Counted from the stretch's first letter, positions 23,849-36,496 are shown. The stretch is DNA of 64,000 nucleotides from Camillea tinctor (GCA_022578605.1 MU394058.1:682001-746000), one strand, 5' to 3'. Notes: a model not told the origin generated them from the sequence alone. Numbers and translations: made by a program.

Positions 23849-24507
23849 TCAACGTCTTGAGAGGAGCTCGTGTTCTCGCCTGTGGTAGCAGAAGGGTGTT
23901 AGTTGGCGGGTTCTAAAGGTGAGATATACTCATACGCGGGATTTCAGAAGAGCGGAAGTGAGGTGGGAAGGGAGATGGTAATTTGGTGATGACGCGTATA
24001 TGGAGTAGGTGGTTGGTGAGAAGGCGAGAAAGAGCAATATAACGTACGCCAACGCCTCGGAGAACGTGCGGTTCTTCTCGCCGGTCTTGTCCTTGTCCTT
24101 CCCGTTTTCGCTGTCGTTGTCGTTGTCGTCCCAGCTCACCTCCCACAGGTGCTGCGTCGTGCCGTTGCCGCTGGCGGCCGTCGCGGACGCGGCTTCGGTC
24201 TCCTCGGCGGGCCAGTCTAGAGGATTAGAACGAGGTTAGCTGGTTGGTTTCTTCGGGGGGTTGAATAATGAATGGCGAAGCTGGTTGATTGCTTGCTCGG
24301 CTTGACTTGGAGAAAAGGGAAAGAGACCGGGAATGGAGAGAGGATTAAAAAAAAAAAAAAAACAGCACACGTACCCTCTACGGGGAAATCCTCAAACTCG
24401 TCATCTTCCTCGAGGGCGGATGTGGACTTTTGCTGCTGCTGGGCTTGCTGCTCGGGCTTGGCCTCGCTCGTGTTCTTAGACTTATCTTCGTTCGTCGGGG
24501 CGGCCAT
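23849..24507 (-). CDS. sem1: 26S proteasome lid subunit SEM1/DSS1
   Basis: Three exons read leftwards (24507-24375, 24216-24048, 23879-23849) give 110 residues. SEM1/DSS1 is a tiny acidic disordered protein that tethers subunits of the proteasome lid and also works in the TREX-2 mRNA-export complex and, in animals, with BRCA2. The hallmark is seen: acidic EEDDEFEDFPVED (crossing the first intron) followed by WPAEET, then the second acidic-aromatic site HLWEVSWDDND. The final helix begins FSEALAREHELL. The N-terminus is Gln/Ser/Lys-rich. A Lys/Asp-rich insert separates the WDD motif from the helix, making this copy longer than the yeast protein (89 residues). The last exon codes only nine full residues and is the least certain part. 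Confidence 0.85.
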
Positions 24508-26103
24508 GGTGAGAGAGGGAGGAGGTCGAGTGGGGGAGGTAAGACGTGAATGGGAGCTTGTTGTAGGTGTATGTGTCGGACTGGATATTGATTATGAGAT
24601 GGGTTAGTTGGGTAATTTGGTTTCGGTTTCCTTCCTTTCTTCTCAATGCGGAATTTATGAAAACGTACGGTACTGGTTATCGTGGAGGTATGTCTTGTGG
24701 TGTTTGTCAGGCTGAGGTATGTAAGGTTGATGGTTGTTGGTGGGTTAGTTGACACCAGTTGATACTAGCTGATAGGCTACTATGTAGTACTGGTAGTTGT
24801 CAATTGCCAGCTGACAAAGACGGTTGGTCTACTTGCCAGTGGGATCCACTCATCTGTTAAACTTCTAAATGGGTCCAGGAGATAACGGATGAGATAAAAA
24901 CCGGACTTCCGTTACGTGCCTTAGCTGCTTAGGTAAGTAACCAGCAGCTGACCAATCCTGAATGTATCCGAAGCTGACTGGGGCTTATGCTTTGCTCTTA
25001 ATCTTAGGGCGGACGGCGAAGGGCTCAGCTGCCTACAGTTCCCATTGTTACCGGATCTGATCAAGAATCTCTTTTTTTTTTTTTTTATAATTTATTTCTC
25101 TCCTTTTGTTGTCTGTCACCTTTACCTGTCACATACATCTTCCGTCTTTCTTTCATGTTGCACTTTTACTTGTGACATACCTATGCTGTAGGTTTCCAGG
25201 GGGAGGTTATTTATTATAATACCATTTAACATTTACTATTTAAATATGTTATAGTTCCTGTGGATATGAAAATAACCCCTACTATTACCTATCTATCTAT
25301 CAATCAATCTAATCTACCTATCTACACTACCTACACTACCTACATAGGTACCTATTTTACTTAGACAACCCTGAAGGACTAACTACTTAGTTACTTACAT
25401 ATACTACCTACACCAACTCACGAAATCCTTTCTCACTCTTTTTATATCTTGTTTTCTTTCTCCTTTTTTCCTACCCCCTGATCTAACGACGTCATCTCCC
25501 CCCATCCCACACACAAACACAGCTTCAGGGGGTCTGAGAGATGATTTAGTGATCACACGAGCCTACAGGCATTTCGCTATTTCGGACACGCGGGTACGGC
25601 AGGGCAGAAAACGGAAAAGAGAAAGCCTACTGACTAACAACCCTCTCTTAGCTTCTCTTCCGCCCACCGTCCGCTTCCCTTCCTTTATAATCCCGCTAGG
25701 TTAGCTCTAGCGGGTTCTTTTACATTTACAATTCCAAATTTTGGATTTCCTGATTTCTCATCTGGGCTCGTCTGCTACTCAAGGCTTGTGCCGCCAATCC
25801 ATTCACTCACTAAACTTATAGCAACCCAGCCATCGTTTGATGGTAGATCTCAACGTAGATCTTAACTAAGATCTAACCGTGAAGATTCACCGGCGTCTCA
25901 AGAGAACGGCCCGCACCCCACCCTCCGCTACTCACGCTCACATTATAGCTGGCTGCACCACGTCATCACAGCCATTCTTCCATCTCAACTAAAACCCTCC
26001 GAAAAGGTGAGGGCGTTGGACATTACCTATAATTTTTTTATCTTTATTTTTGACCCTCAACCTCCTCCAGTCCGCATGCCGCATGCCGCTCAGATAGGTC
26101 GTC
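24508..26103. other. Divergent promoter region of SEM1 and IML2
   Basis: The two genes point away from each other, so this 1.6-kb stretch holds both promoters. Homopolymer T (about 25072-25086) and CTACCT-type repeats (25270-25350) are visible. No additional gene is supported. Confidence 0.55.
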
Positions 26104-28334
26104 ATGAGTCGATTAGGATCTTGGTTCCGGGGTGCAACCCCCAAGCCGAGTGCCAATCCCAGCCCAGCCGGGTCACAAGTGGACCTCCGTGCTCAGGAGA
26201 TTCGCTTGATGGAAGATGCCATGACCAGCGCCGCCATGATCATGAACGATGATATCGACGGTGCCGAGGAGAGGCTGAAGAAATTCGATTCCACCTTTCA
26301 TTCCCTGGGCATGAGCGTCTGCATCTTCATGCGCAGTATTCTAGGTTTTGAAAAAGCCATTATGACTGAGGCGAGCAACCGCCTGACTGACTGTGAGAAC
26401 AATGCCTGGAATGAGATGAAAAAGGCGCAGAAGGACGCAGGCACTGCGAACGAAAATGATGAGCGCATTTACCCCCCAGGCAGCGAGTACGCCTTGGTTA
26501 TGGCTGAGGCGCAGCTTATGTCTGCCATTGTTGCTGTCCTCCACGAAAGCTTAACCGAGGGAATCAAGGGGTTTTACAAGCTGCGAAAGGCCTTCATAAC
26601 TCTAGACGGTATTATGGAAGCCGAAATTGCTTATTTGAAGAAAAAGGGTTTCCAGCCCGATGGATCGGAATCCAAGGCCACTTCGACACCCGATGACAAC
26701 AGCGACGATGCCGACCTGGAATTCGTTGATGCCGATGAGTCTCATTCTGGGGCACAGACTCCCTTTCAGTACGAGGGCCATTTAGACGGGAAACTCAAGG
26801 ACCTGGCCTTGGATGGGGACGAAAAGTTTACGGGTTCAGAAGAAAAGCTAGCTGCGAAAAGTGGCTTTGAAGGTGGCCCAGATTCTGACCTCTTCACCGA
26901 CCCAGTAGACATATTCATCCACAGCGGAGTCAATATGTGCTTTGGTGTCTTACTACTGATGATATCTATGGTTCCCCCGGCCTTTTCGCGCCTCCTGTCC
27001 ATCATTGGATTTAAGGGTGACCGTGAACGAGGAGTTCAGATGCTCTGGAAAAGTTCTCGGTTCAACAATATCAACGGAGCGGTGGCGGGTCTTATGCTTC
27101 TGGCCTACTACAATGGCCTACTTGGCTTTGCTGATATCCTACCTTCCGAGGAAGACGTACATAATGGTGCCGTTGTTGGTTATCCAAAAGCCCGATGTGC
27201 TGCTCTGCTTGCCAGTATGCGTTCACGCTATCCAGACAGTGGGCTCTGGAGGCTGGAAGAGGCCCGAGTCAAAGGCAATAGCCAGGACCTTTACGGGGCA
27301 ATCGAAATACTAAAGAACAATACTTCATCAAAGATGCGCCAGGTATCAGCACTTAATAATTTCGAATTATCGCTGGACTCGATGTATGTTCAAGATTATT
27401 CCGGTATGCGCGATAACTTCCTTAGGTGTGTGGAACTCAATGACTGGAGTCACGCCCTGTACTATTACATTGCTGGTTGTGCAGAGTTAGAAAACTATCG
27501 CAATGCCTATCACGCAGAGAAAAAGGACGAGGCAAAAGTCCAACGCCATAAGAAGAGAGCAGAGGAACTTTTCAGAAAGGCCCCAACAGTAGCTGGCAAG
27601 AAGAAGTTGCTGGCACGGCCGCTGCCGTTCGAACAATTTGCCTCCCGCAAAATACAAAAATGGGAGGAAAGATCAAAGGCCTTGAAGATCGATCTAGTAG
27701 ATGCAGTCGGGGTGAGCCCTACTCAGGAAATGGTGTATTTGTGGAACGGCATCAAGAAGATGCAAGGCCCAGATCTCGAAAAGGCCTATGCGGCCCTCTC
27801 TTGGGACCGTCTAACAACGTCAGAAGAAGCCCGAAACAAGATCAAGGCCGAGACAGATGAGCAGGCCGTACAAGATGTGTGCCGTGCTGCTATTGTAAGA
27901 TCATTGGGTAGATTTGAGGAAGCTAGAGACCTGCTAGAGGATGTGCTAGTATTAGATAGGTAAGTGCCACACATGATAGGTAGTGTACTTAGCTAACCTA
28001 GATCGACAGGCTTGCCTTCAAAGGTGCCACGAAGGATGATTATCCTCTGCCGGCCGCTCACTACGAGATGGCTGTCCTAGCATGGGCCGAGGTACTAAAG
28101 CCAGAAGTGCGGAAATCTCTATCCCCCAAGACGGCCGATGATGCCGGTTCGGAGTCGAGCGGATCAGATGAGAAGGAGTGGATTAGACAGAAGATGGATG
28201 ACTGCCAATCTTGGTTAGACAAGGTGGCCAAGTGGGAGGCGTTTGTTCTGGATGCTCGAATCGGCATGCGCGTCCAAACGGGAATGGATACAATTAGATG
28301 GTATAAACGGGAGCATGGATGGGCCACTGCTTGA
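26104..28334 (+). CDS. iml2: Inclusion body clearance protein IML2 (TTC39 family)
   Basis: Two exons (26104-27959, 28010-28334) encode 726 residues. IML2 belongs to the TTC39/IML2 family of helical-repeat proteins. In yeast it acts at mitochondria and lipid droplets in clearing protein inclusions. Visible features: an N-terminal region with EIRLMEDAMTSAAMIMNDD leading into helical pairs, an acidic disordered insert (about 190-255), and a conserved hydrophobic stretch around MCFGVLLLMISMVPPAFSRLL with GFKGDRERG following. Then come ARCAALLASMRSRYPDSGLW, FELSLDSMYVQDYSGM, WSHALYYYIAGCAELE repeats, and a C-terminal tetratricopeptide-like block that continues across the intron into LAFKGATKDDYPLPAAHYEMA. 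Length and order fit the fungal family. No break is seen. Confidence 0.92.
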
Positions 28335-29212
28335 TTTGCTTCTTTTTTTTTTCGGACAGGGGAGTTATATATTCAGAAAAGGGGCAACCGAAACTACGGC
28401 AAGAGCGGTGATCATAGGCATGGCATTTTAGAATGGCATGGCGCAGTGCGACATGGTATCACAAAGTTTACATGAAGTCGCGGATTGTGCGAAAACTGAC
28501 TTAAAGTTCTCATAAAAACAGTACCTGAAAGTGATCAGGACATGTTACGTTATACACATCAATGCATGGAGAGAAATAAAACGAGCCAGTGAAATAGCAA
28601 TTCATAGTTTAAGACAATGCGTTTTGCTTTACCGTGACCTACAAGCTGGCGTCATGATGAGTGGGCCTATATTCGGGTGCTGATACATAGCGATGAAAAC
28701 CACCAGGTTCTGCTCACTAGATAGGGGCTAACAAGAGAACTAAACACGTCTGAGCAATATTTGACAGTGATGCTAATTTAGGTTAGAAAACTATATCCAG
28801 AATGACTAGCAGTCTCATTCGATGAGTTATACAATAAAAGTCTCGCCTCCCACCCTATTCGAGCTTCTTGAAAAATATTTTCCAGAACGAAAGTCCCTAC
28901 CTACATCGATGTTAGTTAAGAGAATAGTCACAGGCCAAGGTTTGTAACTTCACCATACCCATATCTGGTGCACGATAGCCTGTGTATTAAACATGTCGAC
29001 TCTTCTCGCGGCAGCTTAGGCGACTTGTGCGCTTCATAACGAAGCCCAGGACGGACACGGTCGTATATGAACAAAAGGTAGTTTGGTAGACAAATGAGGA
29101 CGTGTCGAAGGGGTTTGCGGAGTTGCGGAGGTCCATATCAGCCATTGGTGACTCCCCATGATACTCTCTGTACGGCTCTCTGTCGTATGTAATTCTATCT
29201 TACCCAGGCCCG
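28335..29212. other. Intergenic region, no gene seen
   Basis: Tail-to-tail space between IML2 and the rhodopsin-domain gene. AT-rich, with no frame worth calling. Confidence 0.55.
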
Positions 29213-30680
29213 CTAGGTATCCCTCATATGTGGTCTGTCGATATACTCCACACCCCAGGCATTCTCGACCTTTATTCCATTTGCGGCTTGACCTTGGGAA
29301 ACGTCGAGATTTGGTAAGGGGATGGCAGAGTGGCTTCCGGCCTGCTGTGGATCCCGTGAGGAGCCTCGGCGCGAACCGTCTACCGAACTACCATACACGC
29401 CTGAAAGTGGGCGGGTATCTTCTTCCGCCGCAGATTTGAGGATAGACGTGCCCCACAGATGACGGACGCGCTTATGTGACCGAGACCTGACGCCGGCCTG
29501 GCCCGATGACGGCTCTGTAGATACACTCGTAAAGTGCTTCGCTCGGACGGCTACCCAGGCAGGTCTCATGGTCGGGAGGCATGCTATGAAGAGTGAGTAT
29601 AATGGTAGCTTATGATAAAAACCTTCGTTACTGGACGTTGTTAGGCCATACCAGAAATAATGGCAAAGTAGGCTTCGACGGTGGCCCATATACTTTGGTT
29701 GACGATATTCCAAGTTATGTCCTCGTCAGTCCCTTGCGTAACCACTGAGACAAGACGCATGATCGAGGCCACACACACGCTGTAAACAGTCAGAACCAGG
29801 TATCAGAATGACAGGCGAGGTATAAAAAAAAATACATACAATCCACCTAGGAGGAATAGTGATATGATGATTCTTTTTTGACTTTCAGAAAGGTTGAGTT
29901 GGATCACGTAACGAATAGGTAAAACAAGAAGCGAGACATCGATGAGAATATTTGGAATGGAGATAGCAAAGAGAAACTTCTGGCTATCCACATTGCAAGA
30001 CGCTTCAATCGACTTATCCCAGAAACCGCGAGTTGGGATGCATTGCAAGAGAGTGAGGAAGAACTGTGACCGTCAGAATGAGTCTATACAAGCTCAAAGA
30101 TTTGGAATCCTACGACTGCGAGACCCCACATGAGGACTGCTATCCCCAGAATGACAATAGGGATTTTGATGCTGCTGCTGCTTTTAAAGATGCGCCAGTA
30201 CAAGGCAAGAATCGAGAACTTGACGAAGACGATGACACCAGTATAAGTCATCTCGGCAGTAAAAAGACCAATGTAGAAATATTCGACGACATTGGGACCA
30301 AAGGCCCAGACGTGTTTTCCCAGACCACGCGGCATCCCTATTTTTTTTCTTTATAAGTATCTTGAAAAGTACGGCGAAGCCATCGGGATTGGTTTGTCTT
30401 ACACCACAATTGGTCAACCATTAGACCAAAGCCACAGCCCTATAGCAACAACAACTGGTAAGCCTAGAAGTGCACACGAAGAATTAGGACGTACAAGTGC
30501 GACCAGAATGAGCCAGTCATCGATCCAAAATCCTGACCCCTTAACCCAGCGACACCAGAACCGAAGTAACACACAAGCCATCGCGGCGAAGAAGCATATG
30601 ATAATAGAGGCATAGAGGTCAGGTTGGCGACTCTCCGATAGATCCACATCTTCCGCAGCACGTAAGGACATTATCCCCAT
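29213..30680 (-). CDS. Fungal rhodopsin-domain (PTH11-like) 7TM protein
   Basis: Five exons read leftwards (30680-30419, 30337-30114, 30063-29840, 29779-29652, 29583-29213) join to exactly 402 residues. The layout is that of the fungal rhodopsin-domain family of integral membrane proteins related to PTH11 receptors: RFWCRWVKGSGFWIDDW after the first helix, GLGKHVW, a helix with FVKFSILALYWRIF, then CIPTRGFWDKS, a PNILIDVSLLVLP helix, LLGGFVCVASIMRL, IWATVEAYFAIIS and ACLPTMRP ending the seventh helix. A hydrophilic C-terminal tail of about 120 residues follows. No CFEM domain is present. Such proteins are numerous in plant-associated fungi and presumed sensors; the ligand cannot be deduced. 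One donor (GTTGAC at 30418) is weak, so that junction is less certain. An upstream ATG would add residues before the chosen Met. Confidence 0.85.
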
Positions 30681-31733
30681 CTCTGTCGGTGCGAAAGTAC
30701 GACAATACAGAAAGATGAAAGGAGAGGAAAGGAGAACATTCACGTATGTGTGAATTTTCGACGAGTGGATATAGAGAAGTCAAGCTGAGTATAGCGGGAA
30801 TAACAAGATCATATACCTATAAGTACAACATGTAACTCAGCGCTTACGCGGAGATATGTGCGTACAAATGGGGTTATAGGAAGGCTGTATAATGGGGGGA
30901 CCCCATAGGATGTCCCATGAAGTTTTTGGAATTGGGATTGGGACTACCCGACTTTCTATGGGAAGTCCTACAAAGTGTAGGTGTGGGACATCGTGAGATA
31001 ATGGGAAATTTCTCATTGGGTTGAATTCAGACTACTACCACTGATCCAAGGCTTCCCATAGGTTTTCAGCTCTCCGATTGCAGTCTTGGGATCTTCCAAT
31101 GCAGGTAGTGTATTTCGTATCGGTACATGATAGCCAGAGCCATGAAATTACCAGTACTCGACCTAACGCCGACATAAGTGACCTGCCTACCTAGACCATA
31201 TTCGACGTTACCATCCTTTAAGTTTCGGAGGTAGTTCTGGGCTGAATGTACTGTCGCAGTAGTACCGAGAAGTAACACTGCAGAGCCAAGATGGTGGGTA
31301 ACATGTAAGCATATGCAGTCATCTTACACCTTTTGGTGGTTTCGCGGGTAGGCTGGCGTGGCGGTGGTAGTCCCATCTACAAGACTGACTTCATGCATGG
31401 TGCCGTGCCGCTGGAGAAGTAAGGGGGGCTTGAATCTAGTGTAAGTTACGTACACTACTTACCCAGTTACCTCAACACTCCGAACTGAACCAAACATAAC
31501 GGGCATAAGGCGTAGATGTAAGGCAGTTCATGTCCCCACAGCAATGATCAATTAATAAGTTGATTAGGGGAGAGAGAGCCTTGCTCTACGATAGATATTG
31601 GCCTTTAAGTGTCGGGGGCTATCTCTCTCTCCCTCTCATTCAAACCTGTTCTCCTGCGGATCTACTCTGTATATGCTATACTCATCATATTTCACAACTA
31701 AGACCAACGACCCCTCATTCAATCTATACTACT
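30681..31733. other. Divergent intergenic region between 7TM and hydrolase genes
   Basis: Shared upstream region of the minus-strand 7TM gene and the plus-strand hydrolase, so co-regulation is possible. A nested inverted-repeat block lies in its left part. No further gene is supported. Confidence 0.5.
30902..31061. repeat. Nested short inverted repeats
   Basis: GATGTCCCA (30909-30917) pairs with TGGGACATC (30984-30992), and CTATGGGAAG (30956-30965) pairs with CTTCCCATAG (31052-31061). A third copy, CCCATAG at 30902-30908, can also pair with 30956-30962. The block can fold in alternative ways. It may be a small decayed foldback element or a regulatory region between two divergent genes. Confidence 0.45.
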
Positions 31734-32631
31734 ATGTCCTCTGCTAGTTCACCAGTACTTGTCCTGGTCCCCGGAGCGTTCGGTACTCCAGCCGGCTACG
31801 ACCAGCTCCTGCCATACTTGAAAGAAGCCGGGATTCCCACCCATCCAGGGCCATACCCTAGCTGCAATCCTCCAGATCCAACCACAGCTACCTGCTCCAA
31901 AGACATCGCCGCCCTTCGCGATAACACCCTCCTCCCCCTCCTCGACCAGCAGAAAGACATCGTCATCCTCGCACATTCCTATGGCGGGGTCGTAGCCGGA
32001 GGCGCTGCCAAAGGCCTCGACAAGCCGACGCGGACCGCCCAGGGCCATACCAGCAGCGTCATCGGGCTCATCTACGTAGCGGGCAACATCACGCTAGAGA
32101 ACGAAGCGCTATCCGAAGCAGTAGGCGGGTCGCATCCGCCGTTCATCAAGGTTGACAAGGTAGGCATCTACATACACAAACACAACACTCCCCCCTCCTC
32201 CCCCCCCTCTCCTGCTCCCCTTTCCCAGATCCAAGCTACGCTGCAGTGACTAAGAGCTTTTTTTTGTTTTGCTCCAGCCGGCCAAGGGCCTCGCCCTCAT
32301 CGAGCCCGCCATGGACATCCTCTACAGCGACTGCGACCGCGCGCTGGCGCCCGCGCTGGAGAAGCAGGTGCTGCCGCACGCGCTGCTGGCGTTCGACGGC
32401 AAGGCGAGCGCGCCGGCGTGGGCGGACGCGGGGTTCGCGGGCCGGCGGGCGTACGTGCGCACGCTGAGGGACCGCTGCAACCCCTCGTGGCTGCAGGACT
32501 CGTGGCTGGAGAAGAGCAGGGTGGAGTGGGACGTGGTGGACTTCGAGACGGGCCACATGCCGTTCGTGAGCCAGCCGCAGGCCCTGGCCGCGCAGATTGT
32601 GAGGTTTGTGGATGGGTTTAAGGCGGTTTAG
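31734..32631 (+). CDS. Alpha/beta hydrolase, AB_hydrolase-1/MhpC-like
   Basis: Two exons (31734-32159, 32278-32631) give 259 residues. The N-terminus VLVLVPGAFGTPAGYDQLLPYL is the first strand and oxyanion-hole loop of a small alpha/beta hydrolase. The nucleophile elbow is AHSYGG, placing the serine at residue 82, and the catalytic histidine is in GHMPFVSQP at residue 235. The acidic member of the triad is not certain. There is no signal peptide, so it is probably cytosolic. Relatives are esterase- or salicylate-esterase-like proteins often found in accessory metabolism. It is divergent from the 7TM gene and convergent, about 320 bases away, with the methyltransferase. The second exon is sharply GC-richer than the first. 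Substrate unknown. Confidence 0.85.
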
Positions 32632-32953
32632 GGAGTTGGTGCGTTTTTTTTTCGGGGGGGGGAGTTGAGAGAGAGAATGTGTGTGTGTTTATAAAGACTC
32701 GGTAGGGAGTGGCAAAGGGGAATAGATTTGGCTGGTGGACTTGCAAAGGGAAAATAGGACTCGAGACTATGAAAGTTGATATCTTCTATTCAATTCATCA
32801 AGCAAATTCCCTAACCTATATCGTATAACCGCGCCGTACCGTGTTGTGCCTGTCCTTACTGAAGCCATTTAATCCCATCTTATTCATACATTACGCTGAT
32901 ATACAACAACCAACAGCCCCAGTTCACGAGAAGATAGATAGCTGGCCAGCCAT

Positions 32954-34231
32954 TTACACTTTCTTCGCAACCCACACTAGTTTAGGCGTATTGATCGCCG
33001 CACCATTTCTCGTTTCTTCCATCCCCTTGAGCTCGAGCTCGTTAGATTCCGCAGGCGTCTTGAGGACGTTCTTCGCAAACTCTTTCCACGTGCTAACGTA
33101 CCTACAGTGGGTTAATCATATTGCCCATCTTCACGAAAATAGGGAGTTACTTACACGTCGTTCCAGAATCGCGCCATACCAAGCCCGTATTCATACGTGT
33201 ACAATTGGGATCCGGTGAACCCGTTTGCGTCCATAATGTTTTTCAGATCATATTTCCAGCTAAAAAATGGCCAGCTGGTCAGTGATCGTGTACTTTAGGA
33301 GTTTCTTATTTAGAAAGTAAAACTTACTTATCCTTGCCCCTGAGTTGGTTGTTGAGCTTATCCAGGTTGGTTGCTGACACGCCCGGAACCGCCTTTACGG
33401 AGGCAGCAATAGTATCTACCTCGTCCCATTGGAGGTATCCACCGGACTCTATAATAACAATAATAATCATGTACTGTCAGCTATCTTTCTCTCTTTCTCT
33501 CTGTTACAAACGCGAGTACTCAAAAGTGTTGTTTTCACTTACTTAAGAGCTTTGCCAGGTTCGCCAACACAGGCCGGGGATCGTTGTTCTTGACCACGAC
33601 GGTGATGAGCCGGACGTGCACAACATCGAAGTAGCCCACAAACTGCGAAGGCGGGTCCTCAAAGACGTTCCAGGTGTGCATGCGTATGTTCGCCGGTAAC
33701 CAAGCCTTGGGACCTACCTGGTCCAGGCTGATGTCAAACCCGTGAAGTTCCGTTGACATTGGCCTGCCACGAGCGACATCGTGGAGCCAGATTCTGTAGC
33801 CAAAAAAAAGGTCAGTTCGATCAGATTGTTCTCTTCATAGAGGTTTACTGTTCTACTATAACCTACCCGTTGCCTGTGGCGACATCGGCGATCTTTAAGT
33901 CGGCGGATCGAGTGGGAATATCGGGATGGATAAGATATCCGAGCAGATCTTTCCAGAGGTAGTGTTGAGCCGTCAGTCTGTAGCTGGTATGTTAGATCAT
34001 GGCTAAACTACTTTATTGCCAAGGGGTGAAAACCCACCTAGAGCTTGCATTGCAATCTCTCATCAGTGCGTAGGGATCTTTTCTGTGGACGGGCCTATTA
34101 GTCTCATAGCCCACGCTATTCCCGTTCACGTGTGGTTCTTCAAAGGACTCAATGCTATCACCAACGGTATCCGTACTGGCGGCATAGTCGGATTCTGGCA
34201 TTCTTTCGGTCATAGCATTCACACTACCCAT
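32954..34231 (-). CDS. SAM-dependent methyltransferase (class I, UMTA/LaeA-like)
   Basis: Six exons read leftwards (34231-34038, 33977-33867, 33793-33543, 33448-33328, 33259-33155, 33092-32954) join to exactly 306 residues. Motif I of class I methyltransferases is seen as IADVATGNGIW (about residues 94-104), crossing the second intron. Then come ELHGFDIS for the acidic loop, FDVVHVRL for motif IV and LLKSGGYLQWDEVD for the post-motif strand. This arrangement is typical of fungal UMTA/LaeA-like methyltransferases near secondary-metabolite genes, which methylate small molecules or proteins. The first ~60 residues are poorly conserved. The ATG used is the first in frame that fits. It is convergent with the alpha/beta hydrolase. 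No backbone synthase (PKS, NRPS, terpene) is visible in the window, so a pathway assignment is only inference. Confidence 0.85.
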
Positions 34232-35529
34232 CGTTACAAATCTTGGAGGAATGGAAATAGGTTTACTGAAGTTCAATAAAGAGTAATTCGCAAAAGACTG
34301 CTGCTAATTACCAAAAAGGGAAAGATTCCTAGATTTGAACTTCACGCATAGGCGCACACTAACTTGATAACTACCATGAGGAGCGTGTATTTAAAGTGCC
34401 CAACTTGCCCAACTCGCCACCTACTACGCTTAAAGATTCATAGGACTATTACAACTGGATATCGTAGTATACTATCATACAGATAGTTCTCAAATCAGAA
34501 AGACTTCTAGGTTGGGTATGTCCCACTGGACATGCAGAAGGTAGTCTCATCTAAGCATCTAAGCCTTCGGCCGAGCCCCAGTCATTCGACGGCCAAGATG
34601 TAAAGCCAACCTATACTTGATATTTCTGATTTCTCACTACTGCTTTCTGTCCGTTATCAATCCATGATATTGGGTAATAGTCCTCATCCTTCTTAGCTGC
34701 ATGGTTGTGCTTATGTCTACCTCAGAAATTTATCGGAAATACTCTTCTTTACACAAATGTGATAGAACTAAGGATTTTGAAATAAGCATACTTAGCTTAG
34801 CTTTTTCTATCCCTCCTTTTTCTCTCTTTTCTGCTATCCTCCATATTCTTACACCAGTCTACAATGCATCTGACTCTGACTAGTGTGTATTTAGGTCTAG
34901 TCCTCGACTTAAACCTGTTACATCTACTTTTTTTTTCATTCTTGCGTCGATCATCCGTGACCCACGGGATTCAACTGCCGGTATAGATTCACGCCCCTTG
35001 CTGACTTAGCAGTACTGCTGAGCCTCAGACGTGCCTCAGACTATACCATCCTTGATTCTATACCGATAGAAATCTTTCACGGACTTGCCTTGTCTCTCCC
35101 AAGCCCCGAGACTTGCCTATTAGGTGCCAAGTGCGAGCACACCACACTAACTACCGTGACGTGGACTAATATATTTCGAAGTACCTCCTCGATATTGTTT
35201 GAACATTATTTGGAATATACTATTAATATCTCAGTTTCCGTAGTTTTAGGCTCTGTCCAATAGAGTGAAGTATCGGCATCACAAGTTCCATACATAAAGA
35301 TGCGCGGGGGGCATGGATTGGGCACATTTGCGAGGAAGGACCATGCAGCTCAATGGCGCTGCCCAGACAGATGATATGTAAGTGGCAGAAATAGTAAGGC
35401 GATGGTATCTAGCCACCCGCGTCTAAATTCGGCCCCCAATCGATAGTCTGTAGCCGCCTTATATTAACAGACGATCTGCCCGCTCAGCGACCAACCCGGA
35501 TAAAGAAGCTTGCATAGGGCTAAGAATAA
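34232..35529. other. AT-rich intergenic region
   Basis: No gene supported. Stop-dense on both strands, with small T-rich tracts. It includes the promoter of the methyltransferase. Confidence 0.5.
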
Positions 35530-35945
35530 TCATCCCCTATCTATGTTCGCTTTGACCTCCTTGGTGGTGTTTATGAGGTCTGTGAGGACCGCCCCGATGT
35601 TGTCGTTGATCTCTGCATAGGCAATGACACCCTTCGTCCTGAGGCCCTGGACCTTAGCGCTGATAGAGTATCGAATAGTGTCGATCCGACATAGATGCGT
35701 TTGCCACCGTAAGTCTGGCTTCCCGATCTGGTGCCTGCGAGATTAGTCTATCGGCATACTCTAACGTAACACCTAGAGGCGCGTATTCAATGGTAAAAGG
35801 CTTCTTAGCCGTCTCTATGTAGTAGATGCCGCACTTGGTTTAGAGTGATATAGCCTGCTTCCTGTAGGGTTACTTTCTGCTTGTTGCCATCACCCTTCTT
35901 ACAGAAAACTTACTCGTATTACTCTTTAGATGTATCTGGCACCAT
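35530..35945 (-). pseudogene. Decayed reading frame of unknown protein
   Basis: Reading leftwards, coding-like segments appear in different frames. One runs KKGDGNKQKVTLQEAGYITL; a second follows with CGIYYIETAKKPFTIEYAPL and GVTLEYADRLISQAPDREA; a third ends with KGVIAYAEINDNIGAVLTDL and a stop at 35530. Amino-acid composition is protein-like and segments abut, but frame changes separate them and I found no good introns. I do not recognise the family. It could be a broken gene or a poorly spliced exon set. Confidence 0.3.
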
Positions 35946-36496
35946 CGTAGCGGTGTGTGTGTGTGTGAGGAGGTGATTGGCGAAATTATTATGTTGATTG
36001 CTATATAGAGCTAGTGTTATTTTGGGGATCCTTTGTATTGGGTTTCTTAACCGCCATCAACCTTACAGTTACATCCAGTTGTGCACAACATACCTACAGG
36101 TAACGCACCAGCTATTTAAGCCTACCAATCTCAACTTCTCAGTATGTGGTAAGCAACAAACTATTCATAATTTACCCTACTTAAGTCCACTATAAACAGC
36201 CTTATGATTCACATCACAGTTCTAAATCCAGCCTTGTCTGCAAATAGGGGTTGTAAGTAGTTCTAGAGTTTAGAGCCTTCACATCATCTACTCATCATCC
36301 ACCACAGTTCTTTGCACTTGGCTTGCTCAGGAGATATCATCACAGGCCCATTAGTAAGCCCGACCCTGCGTTTTCCACGAAGCATTGATTAACTGCTATG
36401 GTGCCAGGAGAAGCCATTCAGACTCCAGAGCAGAACATGTTTGAAGGCTCGGACTCCGATAATTATGACGCTTTCTTATCAGGCGGAAAACATCAT

